Source: Cordylochernes scorpioides
Taxonomy: Eukaryota > Arthropoda > Arachnida > Pseudoscorpiones > Chernetidae
Reading direction: 5' to 3'
Assembly (NCBI GenBank): GCA_030710605.1
Contig: CP092880.1
Span: 662,862-726,861, forward strand
DNA: 64,000 nt
The notes under the pieces were generated by a model, which was given only the letters and a program-made list of their open reading frames with translations, made no database searches and was not told the DNA's origin. This document shows positions 54,333-64,000 of the stretch, piece by piece (the first letter of the stretch is position 1; each line of letters starts with the position of its first letter). Position numbers and translations under genes: made by a program.

Positions 54333-56103
54333 CAGTAGAACTTGGGCAATTCGAACGTCTTTAATTCAAAAACGTCTTTAATTCGAATATTTATCTTGGT
54401 CCCTAGACTTTTGAGTCTTTTATTCAAAACGTCTTTAATTCGAATATTTATCTTGGTCCCTAGACTTTTAAGTCTTTTATTCAAAACGTTTTTCATTCGA
54501 ATATTTATCTTGGTCCCTAGACTTTTAAGTCTTTTATTCAAAACGTTTTCAATTCGAATATTTATCTTGGTCCCTAGAATTTTAAGTTTTTTATTCAAAA
54601 CGTTTTTAATTCGAATATTTATCTTGGTCCCTAGAATTTTAAGTCTTTTATTCAAAACGTTTTTCATTCGAATATTTATCTTGGTCCCTAGAATTTTAAG
54701 TATTTTTATTTAAACCTTTTTAGATCGAATATTTATCTTGGTCCCTAGACTTTTAAGTCTTTTATTCAAAACGTTTTTCATTCGAATATTTATCTTGGTC
54801 CTTAGACTTTTAAGTCTTTTTATTCAAAAGGTTTTTCATTCGAATATTTATCTTGGTCCCTAGACTTTTAAGTCTTTTATTCAAAACGTTTTTCATTCGA
54901 ATATTTATCTTGGTCCCTAGAATTTTAAGTCTTTTATTCAAAACGTTTTTCATTCGAATATTTATCTTGGTCCCTAGACTTTTAAGTCTTTTTATTTAAA
55001 ACGTTTTTAGATCGAATATTTATCTTGGTCCCTAGACTTTAAAGTCTTTTATTCAAAACGTCTTTAATTCGAATATTTATCTTGGTCCCTAGACTTTTAA
55101 ATCTTTTTATTTAAAACGTTTTTAATTCGAATATTTATCTTGGTCCCTAGACTTTAGAGCCTTTTATTCAAAACGTTTTCATTCGAATATTTATCTTGGT
55201 CCCTAGAATTTTAAGTCTTTTATTCAAAACGTTTTTAATTCGAATATTTATCTTGGTCCCTAGACTTTTAAGTCTTTTATTCAAAACGTCTTTAATTCGA
55301 ATATTTATCTTGGTCCCTAGACTTTTAAGTCTTTTATTCAAAACGTTTTCATTCGAATATTTATCTTGGTCCCTAGACTTTTAAGTCTTTTATTCAAAAC
55401 GTCTTTAATTCGAATATTTATCTTGGTCCCTAGACTTTTAAGTCTTTTTATTTAAAACGTTTTTGATTCGAATATTTATCTTGGTCCCTAGACTTTTAAG
55501 TCTTTTATTCAAAACGTCTTTAATTCGAATATTTATCTTGGTCCCTAGACTTTTAAGTCTTTTATTCAAAACGTTTTTCATTCGGATATTTAGCTTGGTC
55601 CCTAGACTTTTAAGTCTTTTATTCAAAACGTCTTTAATTCGAATATTTATCTTGGTCTCTAGACTTTTAGGCTTTTTATTTAAAACGTTTTTAATTCGAA
55701 TATTTATCTTGGTCCCTAGACTTTTAAGTCTTTAATTCGAATATTTATCTTGGTCCCTAGACTTTTAAGTCTTTAATTCGAATATTTATCTTGGTCCCTA
55801 GACTTTTAAGTCTTTAATTCGAATATTTATCTTGGTCCCTAGACTTTTAAGTCTTTAATTCGAATATTTATCTTGGTCCCTAGACTTTTAAGTCTTTAAT
55901 TCGAATATTTATCTTGGTCCCTAGACTTTTAAGTCTTTAATTCGAATTTTTATCTTGGTCCCTAGACTTTTAAGTCTTTAATTCGAATATTTATCTTGGT
56001 CTCTAGACGTTTAAGCTTTTTATTTAAAACGTTTTTAATTCGAATATTTGGATAAATCGAACTTTTTTGGTCCCTTGAGCTTCGAATTACCCAAGTTGGA
56101 CTC
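54333..56103. mobile_element. pogo/Tigger-like inverted-repeat element with internal tandem array
   Basis: Left end CAGTAGAACTTGGGCAATTC after TA (54,331) and right end GAATTACCCAAGTTGGACTC before TA (56,104-56,105) are inverted repeats. The CAGTAGAAC...AATTCGAA ends and TTTTTTGGTCCCTTGAGC near the right end recall pogo/Tigger MITEs (recalled). The interior is entirely repeats; no transposase. Confidence 0.75.
54365..56055. repeat. 57-bp tandem array with a 41-bp derivative
   Basis: About 24 units of TTTAATTCGAATATTTATCT, TGGTCCCTAGACTTTTAAGT, CTTTTATTCAAAACG (57 bp) run to 55,730. Then about seven units of 41 bp lack TTTTATTCAAAACGTC. Each contains the palindromic TTCGAA of the element's own ends. 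The frames are open on both strands (RIFILVPRLLSLLFKT on plus) because 57 is divisible by three; not considered coding. Confidence 0.93.
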
Positions 56104-56106
56104 TAG

Positions 56107-56937
56107 TTTCTTTCTGACCAACGGTTCGAAGAAGCTTCCATCCAGAGAATGTTCAAGGCTTGTTAAGATATTATTTAAAGAACAACTCACGGAACCTGGG
56201 CGGATTTATAGAAATTGAAGAAGGAATTCGAGTTTAAGCGGTGAATATAGCGCTGGGCGGACTTAATGCATCCAAATTACCAAATGAAACTTCCGATTGG
56301 AATTCTGTACAAGAACCGCCGAACAGAACCTGCGGATTTTTTGCTGGATTTAATGGGAAATATTCAACACAAAGTCGTATTGGAATTAAACTTAATTAGA
56401 GATATAAAATACCCTTTTAATGAGGGTAATTAAAGATAATTCGCGAATGTTTTAATTAACTTTTTAACACACACAATGTATTGGAGGGTTCCACAAGGCA
56501 ATACGTAAATACCAACTACCAGATATGACTGCGACAATATATCAAATATTATAAAAAGTTGAATTCTAAAAAACATATTTTCATTAAAAAATATTGACAA
56601 TAAATATATTTCATTTTATTTATTACCAGTTAAGACACGTTATATCCGATCTGGATAATTGCGTGTGAAACTATTTACAATAATTGTGGTAGAGTAGGTA
56701 ACAGAATTATCAAAAAGAAAATAAACAATTAAGAAAAAGAGCATTGAATAAACATATACATTAAACAAATAAGCAACAACATAAGCAGATAGACAAAACC
56801 ACAAGGTAGTTATTTACAGTATGTTAAGCAATGATGGAAGTTGATGAAGTTATCTGTAATAATTAGTATCGTGGAGGCAATCTGAAACGTAATGTGGACT
56901 GATATAGGTTTTAGAGCATTAAACGATAGCAACAACA
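56107..56937. other. AT-rich stretch, nothing recognised
   Basis: No coding frame; 56,340-56,780 is extremely AT-rich. An (AAC)n run at 56,931-56,948 marks the following LINE tail. Confidence 0.4.
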
Positions 56938-57190
56938 ACAACAACAACTAAAGCCTTTATTTAGGGTCACTGACCCTATACCGGATTCACCAGAGGTATG
57001 CATAAGAACAAAACAGTGAAACAAAGGAAACAACAATATAAACAGAAAAAAAAAGATAGAAAAAGAAAGAGAAAGAGGGAAGCAAGAAAAAACAACACAA
57101 AAAAGTAGCAGTAAGAAAGTGAGGAGTGAATGTCACTTGGCCTTCTTCTGAGATATGGACTTGTGGAAACCATAAAACGCCGTAGCAATA
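56938..57190 (-). mobile_element. LINE 3' end with GTTGTTGTT tail
   Basis: On the minus strand a 70-codon frame precedes TAGGGTCAGTGACCCTAA (perfect hairpin), ATAAAGGCTTTAG and a (GTT)n tail, the layout of a non-LTR element's 3' end. The frame is mostly Phe/Leu from a purine-rich plus strand and gives no family. Confidence 0.45.
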
Positions 57191-57228
57191 TACTTATTCT
57201 GGGTCATATTGTCAATTAAACGATAGCA

Positions 57229-57362
57229 TTTAGCATCACCTCAGTGAAATAACTTTACTAGTGATAATCTGGAATGAGGCACAACACCAGTTTTGGAAAA
57301 TTCAGACAGACAGGTACTGTGCCTCATTCCAAAGCATCAAAGTTCTTTTACTGAGGTGATGC
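57229..57362. mobile_element. Foldback element related to the hammerhead host
   Basis: GCATCACCTCAGTGAAATAA and TTTACTAGTGATAATCTGGA are answered by CATTCCAAAGCATCAAAGTT and TTTACTGAGGTGATGCG reversed. Inside, CAACACCAGTTTTGGAAAAT and TTCAGACAGACAGG match the flank of the ribozyme at 30,822; the ribozyme core itself is absent. Confidence 0.6.
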
Positions 57363-57469
57363 GAAATTCTCTCTCTCTCTCTATCGATCTATTGCATATT
57401 TAAAAGGAGAGGTACCTTTTTCGGTACATGAATATCATATGGCCGAATTATCTTTAATAATAAATAACT

Positions 57470-57725
57470 ATGAAAGCCAGCCAGGCAGCCTCTATCTTCC
57501 CTATGGATATCATCAACTTTATAACACACTTGTAGATTAAGAAAAAAAGGCATTTCCTTATCGTGCAACTAAAAGTTGCTGATGGCTTGCGCCATCTATC
57601 GGAATAAATATCAACTAATCGTTGGTTTTTAATTATTCCAGAATTGGTCAAATACCGTTTCTTTATTAATCAATAAAATATAACCACGTACACGTTTCGG
57701 GCTGTTGGCCCTTGTCAGCGAGGTG
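57470..57725 (-). repeat. Repeat N, repeat R3 and a hammerhead-like motif in a row
   Basis: CCAGGCAGCCTCTATCTTCC (57,484) is repeat N reversed. AAAGTTGCTGATGGCTTGCG and CCATCTATCGGAATAAATAT (57,571-57,611) are repeat R3. At 57,690-57,720 the minus strand reads CTGACAA, GGGCCAACAGCCC and GAAACGTGTACGT: perfect four-pair stem II and GAAA, but G8 of the core is A and no NUH follows, so an inactive hammerhead relic. Confidence 0.5.
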
Positions 57726-58114
57726 TAATAAATTCACTGTTGTACTATCTTTCACATACTTGTATATTGTTACGATATTTGTAACAAAAATTGATTTTTT
57801 TCAAAGGTTTCTTACTAAGTTCAGTCGTTTGGTTAAAAGAAAATATTTATTATCAAGTAGTTTATTAACTCTCGAGTAAAAAACACAAAATGATGTCACA
57901 GCTAATATAGGGTTTGTTAAGTTAATTATTTATTGTTGTGTGAAGGATAAAGGACAATTATTTACAGAATCTGCGCATTGTTCTTTTGAAATAATTAGAA
58001 TAAAACATGATAAATTTAAAATAAGACAATGGCGTCGTAAAAATAATGGTAAAACTTTTTATAAAAGTAATAATGAATAAAATGAATAATTTTTAAAATT
58101 GTATATATATATGT
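57726..58114. other. AT-rich stretch, nothing recognised
   Basis: No coding frame or shared repeat landmarks. Confidence 0.4.
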
Positions 58115-58480
58115 TATAATATAAAAAAAAAGAGATTTTCTGCTTGATTTTGGTTATCTTGAGGATTATGCTATGGGAATGCAGTCGTGGTTAAAATATT
58201 GAAAGTTTAATAATAAAAATAGTAAAGATCAGTAATAGCTTTAAATTGAGCTAAAGGAATATATGAAATACATAATTTGATTAAAGTACTGCCTAGCTTA
58301 AGGCTTAAGATAGAAAAAAATGGAAAACTTATTTACATAATGTACAAAAGGTTTGAGCCGGCCATCGGGAAACAACAACAATGAGTTTTTATAGGGGAAG
58401 CGTGACCTCTGGCGGTCGATTTAACAGAGTATTTGAATCTATGAAATATAATTTTAAATAAAATAATATATTAATATTAC
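58115..58480 (+). repeat. 370-bp dispersed repeat, plus-strand copy
   Basis: GATTTTCTGCTTGATTTTGG, GGAATGCAGTCGTGGTTAAA, AGTACTGCCTAGCTTAAGGC, GAGCCGGCCATCGGGAAACA and CTCTGGCGGTCGATTTAACA recur in reverse at 61,160-61,515 with moderate divergence. Non-coding; element type unknown. Confidence 0.8.
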
Positions 58481-59161
58481 ATATATATTGTCAAGAAGCT
58501 CCATCCAGATGGGACACCTGTCAATCATCCCTGGACCCCCGGGGGGGGGGCACAGGTGTGAGGGGTTCTCGGAAGCTGATCTGCAAATAAGGAAAACGGG
58601 ACGGTGGCTGACGACGCTCATTATTATTATCTTTACCTGGGGATAAGTTGTTTTTATCATCTGACTCTCTCTACCTTAAATACCTCTTGTAAATAATTTT
58701 ATTGGAGAACTAAAAGGTAAATACCCACATTTATAATAAATTAATTATCCCCAAATTTGCCCTTGCTTTATTTATCTCCGCGACAATATATTATGAAAAT
58801 AAAACAGGCACCGCTTACCTGAGCATTTTAGATGGCAAAGCGCCATTTCGAATATTCTCAAACACATGGGTTTTAACATCACGTTTCATGGCCACTTTGT
58901 TATACGATTTGTTGAGTTGTCTCCCAGCCATTCCATGTTCATCTAATGATACTCATGGAGAATTAGAGATGCTTATGTTGTTTGTAATTTGCATACCTAC
59001 ACATTATAGAGTATACCATAATTGTATAGGGGTTGAATTCTGATTAATTCAAGTTATAGTCTCCATCAATCTTCTTATAAAAATTTATTTTCCTTTTGAT
59101 GTTCGGGCGACCCACTGTCGACCTTTTAAAAAAAGTTGGAAAGCTCATCTGAAATATTAAA
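58481..59161. other. Stretch with short G-run and R3 fragment
   Basis: CCCCCGGGGGGGGGG near 58,540, and a repeat R3 fragment (AGATGGCAAAGCGCCATTTC) at 58,830. Otherwise unremarkable. Confidence 0.4.
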
Positions 59162-59162
59162 A

Positions 59163-59600
59163 TACACTCATGGAAAAAATTTAAGGAAGTTGTACCTTTT
59201 AGCATGTATATCGGGATTCAGACAATAACTCTGAAAGATATTACATTGACCTTTATTGAAGACACACGAGATAACCAATATACACTCATGGACAAAACTT
59301 AAGGAAGTTGTACCTTTTAGCATGTATATCGGAATTCAGACAATAACTCTGAAAGATATTACAGTGACTTTTATTGAAGACACACGAGATAACCAATATA
59401 CACTCATGGATAAACCACTTAAGGAAGTTGTACCTTTCAGCATGTATATCGGGATTGAGACAATAACTCTGAAAGATATTATAGTGACCTTTATTGAAGA
59501 CACACAAGATAACCAAGTGTGAACAACCTCTGTTTCCTTTTTTAAAAAAACCATGACCGGGGACATCAAAGAATCTCTACTTCCTTAGTTTTGTCCATGA
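59163..59600 (+). mobile_element. 118-bp element copy E7, complete with three monomers
   Basis: TA, CACTCATGGAAAAAATTTAA, about three monomers, then AAGTGTGAACAACCTCTGTT, CATGACCGGGGACATCAAAG and the end CTTCCTTAGTTTTGTCCATG. With E6 this is the shortest near-complete version and shows one TIR-bearing monomer end and one unique end. Confidence 0.85.
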
Positions 59601-60295
59601 AATTAATATTTACACATGTATATGCTATGAGACCAGGAAACATACGAAGGAGTCTGGTTTTGATTGTTGAACATATCAATGGGTTTGAATTATTCAAGAC
59701 TCGGGGACCATCCCAGAATGACAGAAGGTGTTCAGTGCGACTGCAGATCGGTGTAGGTCCCCGAGGGTGGGGACGCCCGCAGCCCCATAACGACCCTGTC
59801 GCATCTACCTTGGACTGACTTAATTCAGATGTCACTTTGCCCGAGTTACCAATTTGTCTCTCAGGAAACTTTTCTATCTTTGAAATCTAATTTATACCCC
59901 GTGAGTGAGAGAACCTTTTTATTTCCATATATATTTAATAAGATCTCTTTCGATTTGCATAACTCAGTGTTATTCCCCACCTCGACGACCTGGATCGATG
60001 GTGTCTGCCCTGGGGCTGGATGTACCTGCCGACAAGTGTTGACAATTGACACCATCTGGTCAATACAGCGCGCACAATCCGCAGCGCTAATCGGTGTGAA
60101 TTATAATCATTAATTTACAATGATAATAATAATTAATATTGTCATGAAATTTGCATATAGAACATGTAAAGCAAATGTCTCAATTAGTGAATATTGAATA
60201 GGTAATTAACCTTCGTGTAAGTAGTATAGTAATATTTGAAATTTTCCAATTTGCAGTAATTTCATGTACTTTTTTATTTTATTTATTTATTTTTT
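59601..60295. other. Stretch without recognised features
   Basis: ORFs of up to 94 codons at 59,566-60,113 overlap on both strands and show no motif. Confidence 0.35.
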
Positions 60296-60668
60296 ATTTA
60301 TTGTTACAAAAGCACGAAGTCCAAAGGACTATTGTGCTGTGCTAGTATTATTTACATATATATGATTAATTATTCACATGATGGATTAGTAGTGTTTTGT
60401 AAATTATTGTACAAATAGTTCTAAACTTAACAAAGTTCTCATAAGATAGAGTATATACACAAAGAGAATTTGGTAATGTTTCAAAGTATCTACATACAAT
60501 TTGATTAGTCAGAGGGCAAGTTAAAAGAAGATGCTCTGGTGATTCAACATCTAAGCGGCATTCACATGTTGGATCATTTAATTTCATGGTACTTTTAGAA
60601 GTTCTTGTTGAATCTTTCAGGTCTTTATTGTTATTCTTTGAATGCCATTTCCGATAGCAATATCAAAC
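60296..60668 (-). pseudogene. LINE 3' end with reverse-transcriptase C-terminus
   Basis: The minus strand, open from about 60,660, reads KWHSKNNNKDLKDSTRTSKS, then MKLNDPTCECRLDVESPEHL, LLTCPLTNQIVCRYFETLPN, stop at 60,366. CxC...ESPEHLLLTCP is a complete Cys/His cluster of Jockey/R1-like LINE ORF2, preceded by the usual W-rich linker. The 3' UTR runs to a TTTATT-rich tail at about 60,290. 5'-truncated; a UTR-only sibling lies at 29,985. Confidence 0.75.
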
Positions 60669-61159
60669 AAAACACAACCTGATCTCTACTAGGATATATG
60701 CAAATACATTTTATGTTTAATGTCATATAAGGAAGGTATGTAAATTCTATAACTGATTTTCACTTTCTAGTTTGTTGTGAGGAAAATATCACTTACGAAG
60801 TTTATCAATTTTATTAGTAAAACTCTAATCAGAAATGGTGACAATATCAAATAATCAGAAACATGCTATACAATGACTGTACGAGCGTTTAAATATTTTT
60901 AAATGATATTTTGACCCCATATATGCCTTTTTATTTGAATATTCATTTATGGATTGCTCTATTTTCAAAACACACATATATATGGCATATATAAATATAT
61001 ACTTATATATAAATTGTTCACTCATTGCTCATTACATTTAACTCGCGGTGTGTTGTGTGTGTGAACCAAGTAAGTTTATAAATAAGTAAAGTAACGTCGG
61101 GTTTAACTTTTAAATAAGCTAACGCAATAAGCGCATACAGAAACCTGTATAAACTCTTG
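60669..61159. other. AT-rich stretch, nothing recognised
   Basis: No coding frame or repeat landmarks beyond short TATA-rich runs near 60,980-61,010. Confidence 0.4.
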
Positions 61160-61515
61160 TGTTTACATGTTATATAAAAATATTATCCTATTTGAAATTA
61201 TATTTCATAGATCCAAATACTCTGCTAAATCGACCGCCAGAGGTCACTATTCCCCTATAAAAAATTATTGTTGTTGTTTCCCGATGGCCGGCTCAAAATA
61301 TTTGTACATTATGTAAATAAGCTTTTCATTTTTTTATTCTTACGCCTTAAGCCAGGCAGTACTTTTACCAAATTATGTCTTTTATACATTCCTTAGCTCA
61401 ATTAAAGCAACCTTTGATCAAAACCATTATTATTTTTATTTCAATATTTTCAACCACGACTGCATTACCATAGCATAATCGCAACAATTCCAAAATCAAA
61501 CAGAAAATCTAAATG
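61160..61515 (-). repeat. 370-bp dispersed repeat, minus-strand copy
   Basis: Reverse of 58,115-58,480: AAATCGACCGCCAGAGGTCA, TTTCCCGATGGCCGGCTC, ACGCCTTAAGCCAGGCAGTA, CAACCACGACTGCATTACCA. Confidence 0.8.
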
Positions 61516-61540
61516 ATCTTTATTTATAACATACTAGCGG

Positions 61541-62095
61541 ACGTACCCGGCTTCGCCCGGGTTTTACCCGAGTAAAGGTTTGTCTAACGAATCTCTCGAT
61601 AAAGTGAACATTTTTCCCGGTCCCTTGAAAAATAATCGATAAGTTAAATAAAATCAATATTAATTGGTTCCCTCGGTAATTGGAAGTTAAAGGAATAGTA
61701 TCTTGCCTTGGAATTGTATCATTATTCTTGTCTCAAATAAATTGCCGTGTCATCCTGAATTTTGTCTTTCCTAATTTTCTACATTACAAAATCATCGTAT
61801 CATCATGATAATATTTAGAGCAGATTGTTGAATTATAACAGATAAATTAGAATATTTATCTTGATTATTTTAAAGCGAAAAGTTATTTCAAAAATTTTAT
61901 TCGTTAGAAACCTTCCCAGTACTATACTAAATAACTTCCCAAAGTTTCATGGCGTTCCAATGAGTGGTTTGGTCAGGCATAAAGGACAAACAGACACACA
62001 CACACACATACATTCATTTTTATTTAAAATAAAGAAGGCATCTCCTGACCACAAGCACATGTGCTTTTTAGATATGCTTTTTATATATATAGATA
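61541..62095 (+). mobile_element. RTE/LINE-like 3' end
   Basis: Begins ACTAGCGGACGTACCCGGCT, TCGCCCGGGTTTTACCCGAG and ends TTCATGGCGTTCCAATGAGT, GGACAAACAGACACACACAC, ATACATTCATTTTTAT with a TATATATAGATAG tail, matching the bracket of 23,024-23,397. The 88-codon frame at 61,861 (PKFHGVPMSGLVRHKGQTDT) is the recognisable part of that 3' region; no catalytic domain. Confidence 0.5.
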
Positions 62096-62187
62096 GAAGA
62101 TATGCATTCACATATAAGCTATTTTAGTTAGAATATACAAATTTATATGAAAATCCTACTGCCCTCTCTTACTGCAATAATAGAGTG

Positions 62188-62475
62188 TCAGTGGAAGGAT
62201 GGTCTAAACCGTTGGTTATCGACCGCTACAACCCGGGATCGATTCCCTCATTGGGCACTTTTTTATAATTAAAAAAATACTTCAATAGCCCCCGATTCTT
62301 TCAAAAGTCCAACCCCACCAGCGAGTGCAAGTAATCAAATGGGGCTCTGACAAATTTGTGAGTGCAAAAGTCGAACTGCTTTTCACATGTGTAGACATGT
62401 GGTGCACTTACAGTAAAAGCAGTCGCCAACTTTCACCCACCATGATTATCATGGCCTGTACCACGTGTACTAGTG
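62188..62475 (+). mobile_element. SINE-B: tRNA-headed SINE, uninterrupted copy
   Basis: The head GTCAGTGGAAGGATGGTCTA and B-box-like GGGATCGATTCCC end with GGGCACTTTTTT. The body is AAAAGTCCAACCCCACCAGC, AAAAGTCGAACTGCTTTTCA, CACCCACCATGATTATCATG, GCCTGTACCACGTG. It contains the single TA that is split by the MITE in the 25,041 copy. Pol III promoter logic inferred from the boxes. Confidence 0.75.
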
Positions 62476-63317
62476 ATAATTTAAAAAACTGCAATACTAA
62501 AACTATTAGTATAACATGCATTATTAATGCAGTTAAAACAGTAAGAAATCGGTATTCGGAAAATAGATATGTAAAATGGGACATACAAGGGAAACAGACT
62601 GTAGTATGGAAACTCCCTTCTTCGGTGGCTACCCCACTCTGTATTTGCATATGTAGGACAGTCCCTGGAGGCTGACGTCCTGGGTAGGGCTTTGCCCGCT
62701 ATGTCCGTTGGCTAAAAATAAACTTCAGTTCCTAAAAACTATTTAAAGCTCACAACTATATCGCACAAATAGATTAATAAATAAATCAGTTTCTGAAAAT
62801 ATTTTTCCTATTTTCCAATTAAGAAATGGTTTAAAATAAATATTGTTCCTCCAATGTTGATGCTTCAGAAGTCGCCCAAATGTTTGTTGACCGTCAACTT
62901 GAATGTGAGACCGCTGAAAGTTTGGTCAACACCAGAGAAATATTTGACTTGCAATTGAGGAGTTTGAAGCGAAGTTATTAACGTATTTTTGGAAATTGTG
63001 ATCGCGCCCAATATTTGGATTGCATTCGCCGTTCTAGGAATTTTTGGAGTACATCTTCTGTAAACACTGTCTCTAGTGAACCTAGGCTAGCTTATATTTA
63101 AAGCATCAACATATCGGATTTCAAAGCAATCTTTCGAATCAATATTAAATAAATATTTAGTTCCAATTTCAATCAACACAATCCTCTGTTTACTTCCCCC
63201 TCAATACCCACTTGTATAAGTGTACTGATTAGATCTAATATAAACATGATACATTAGAACGTCATCTGGTATTGGAGAAATTTGAACTCAATCTCTCTAT
63301 ATATTTTATAAATGATT
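62476..63317. other. Stretch with a possible LINE tail, otherwise unremarkable
   Basis: GGGTAGGGCTTTGCCCGCTA at 62,680-62,700 followed by AAAAATAAACTTCAG could be a retroelement 3' hairpin. Nothing else recognised. Confidence 0.35.
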
Positions 63318-63383
63318 ATATGAACTAACTATGCTTCCTGGGTGAATCTGTATAAGACCGGTGGTCTTAATAAAGCTGTATGT
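63318..63383 (+). repeat. Direct duplication around SINE-A, left copy
   Basis: GAACTAACTATGCTTCCTGG, TGAATCTGTATAAGACCGGT and GGTCTTAATAAAGCTGTA recur at 63,586-63,651. AAGACCGGTGGTCTT is a perfect hairpin before AATAAAG, like a retroelement 3' end. Confidence 0.75.
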
Positions 63384-63396
63384 GTATATGATTATT

Positions 63397-63583
63397 TGAA
63401 CTAACTTTTGGTTCAAATTCACATTAATAGGTACCGCTCAACAAGAGCAACCTAGTTCATGATAATTGAAACAGTGAATAATATGTGAAGTTCACATATT
63501 AAACAAAATGTTAACGTGGGATTCAATCCCGGTTCATTACTATCGGGAATCGAGGGTGTTACCCTCTCATCCACCGACTTTAT
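63397..63583 (-). mobile_element. SINE-A, reverse copy
   Basis: The minus strand starts AGTCGGTGGATGAGAGGGTA, has B-box-like GGGATTGAATCCC, and the body ACTAGGTTGCTCTTGTTGAG and CGGTACCTATTAATG, as at 22,816. It lies between two direct copies of a 65-bp sequence. Confidence 0.75.
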
Positions 63584-63585
63584 TT

Positions 63586-63651
63586 GAACTAACTATGCTT
63601 CCTATGGTGAATCTGTATAAGACCGGTGGTCTTAATAAAGCTGTATTATGT
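63586..63651 (+). repeat. Direct duplication around SINE-A, right copy
   Basis: Same landmarks as 63,318-63,383, followed by a TATG/TGTATG-rich tail. Confidence 0.75.
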
Positions 63652-64000
63652 ATGTATGTGGTATTATGATCCTGTCGACTCTTCATATATATGTGGTAAT
63701 ATATCCTGTCGACTTTCAATATAGCTGTGGTATTATGCTATGCTGGGAACCTTACTCTTGGGATTGCATATCGTTGAAGTGGTGACGCAGTCGTGGTGGT
63801 TGAGTAATCAAGGATTACACACAAGGGAAATAAGCCAGAACACTTGATGGGTTGAAATAAAAGGCAACTGGTTTGGAGGAAAGAAAGCTTGAGAAGAGCG
63901 GAGCGATTTTGACTTATTAATTATCTGATCACATGGCGGTGATTGACTTAGCTATGAGCTGAGCGGGGAGGTCTCGAGAGCAGATGTTACCTCGTTGGGA
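63652..64000 (+). other. Short repeat then unrecognised sequence
   Basis: ATCCTGTCGACT occurs twice (63,669 and 63,703) with TGTGGTATTATG on either side, a short two-unit tandem. The rest to the window end shows no motif. Confidence 0.4.

Noticed and set aside
54342..54713. 123-codon ORF with RIFILVPRLLSLLFKT repeats
   Set aside because: The 57-bp repeat keeps frames open on both strands; hydrophobic look is due to T-rich composition inside an inverted-repeat element.

Overview
This is repeat-dominated nuclear DNA from an animal. The evidence is U6 snRNA-derived sequence, tRNA-headed SINEs, several non-LTR retrotransposon 3' ends, many TA-flanked inverted-repeat (MITE-like) elements, foldback elements and minisatellites, with AT-rich filler between them. 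No complete protein-coding gene, bacterial operon, CRISPR array, rRNA or intact tRNA was found. Nearly every open frame lies inside a tandem repeat or is under 130 residues. The mix (SINEs, MITEs with internal tandem arrays, hammerhead-bearing repeats, 'CCCGGCTTCGCCCGGG'-type retroelement ends) would fit a lophotrochozoan such as a mollusc, but the sequence does not prove the phylum.

Layout. 1-3,070: end of one satellite-bearing inverted-repeat element, non-LTR retrotransposon 3' ends (one amplified in tandem), and a hammerhead relic. 3,070-18,875: one giant element made of about 133 head-to-tail 118-bp monomers with higher-order structure. 18,876-24,500: microsatellites, a 1.8-kb minisatellite, retrotransposon remnants, SINE-A and an RTE-like end. 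24,500-33,250: nested SINE/MITE insertions, smaller copies of the 118-bp element, foldbacks and a hammerhead ribozyme motif on the minus strand (30,862-30,904). 33,250-38,000: a U6 retrocopy with target-site duplication, a degenerate minisatellite, a second retrotransposon C-terminus feeding a tandem array, and a 170-175-bp tandem array. 38,000-48,000: MITEs, a retrotransposon insertion with TSD, minisatellites (one a 34-bp EcoRI ladder) and two candidate exons. 48,190-49,345: a satellite whose 66-bp monomer is the first ~66 nt of U6 snRNA. 49,600-54,300: a 210-bp direct duplication and a 1.1-kb near-perfect hairpin nested in a MITE. 54,333-56,103: a pogo/Tigger-like inverted-repeat element filled with 57/41-bp repeats. 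56,100-64,000: retrotransposon 3' ends, an inverted 370-bp repeat pair, the last 118-bp element, and second copies of both SINEs and the RTE-like end.

Two themes recur. First, mobile-element ends are turned into tandem arrays: the inverted-repeat end of the 118-bp element, pogo-like ends, retrotransposon C-termini and U6. Second, hammerhead-like motifs (CTGANGA or CTGAAGA, a short hairpin, then CGAAA) accompany foldback repeats, which suggests Penelope-like or retrozyme-type elements. No host pathway can be reconstructed from this window.
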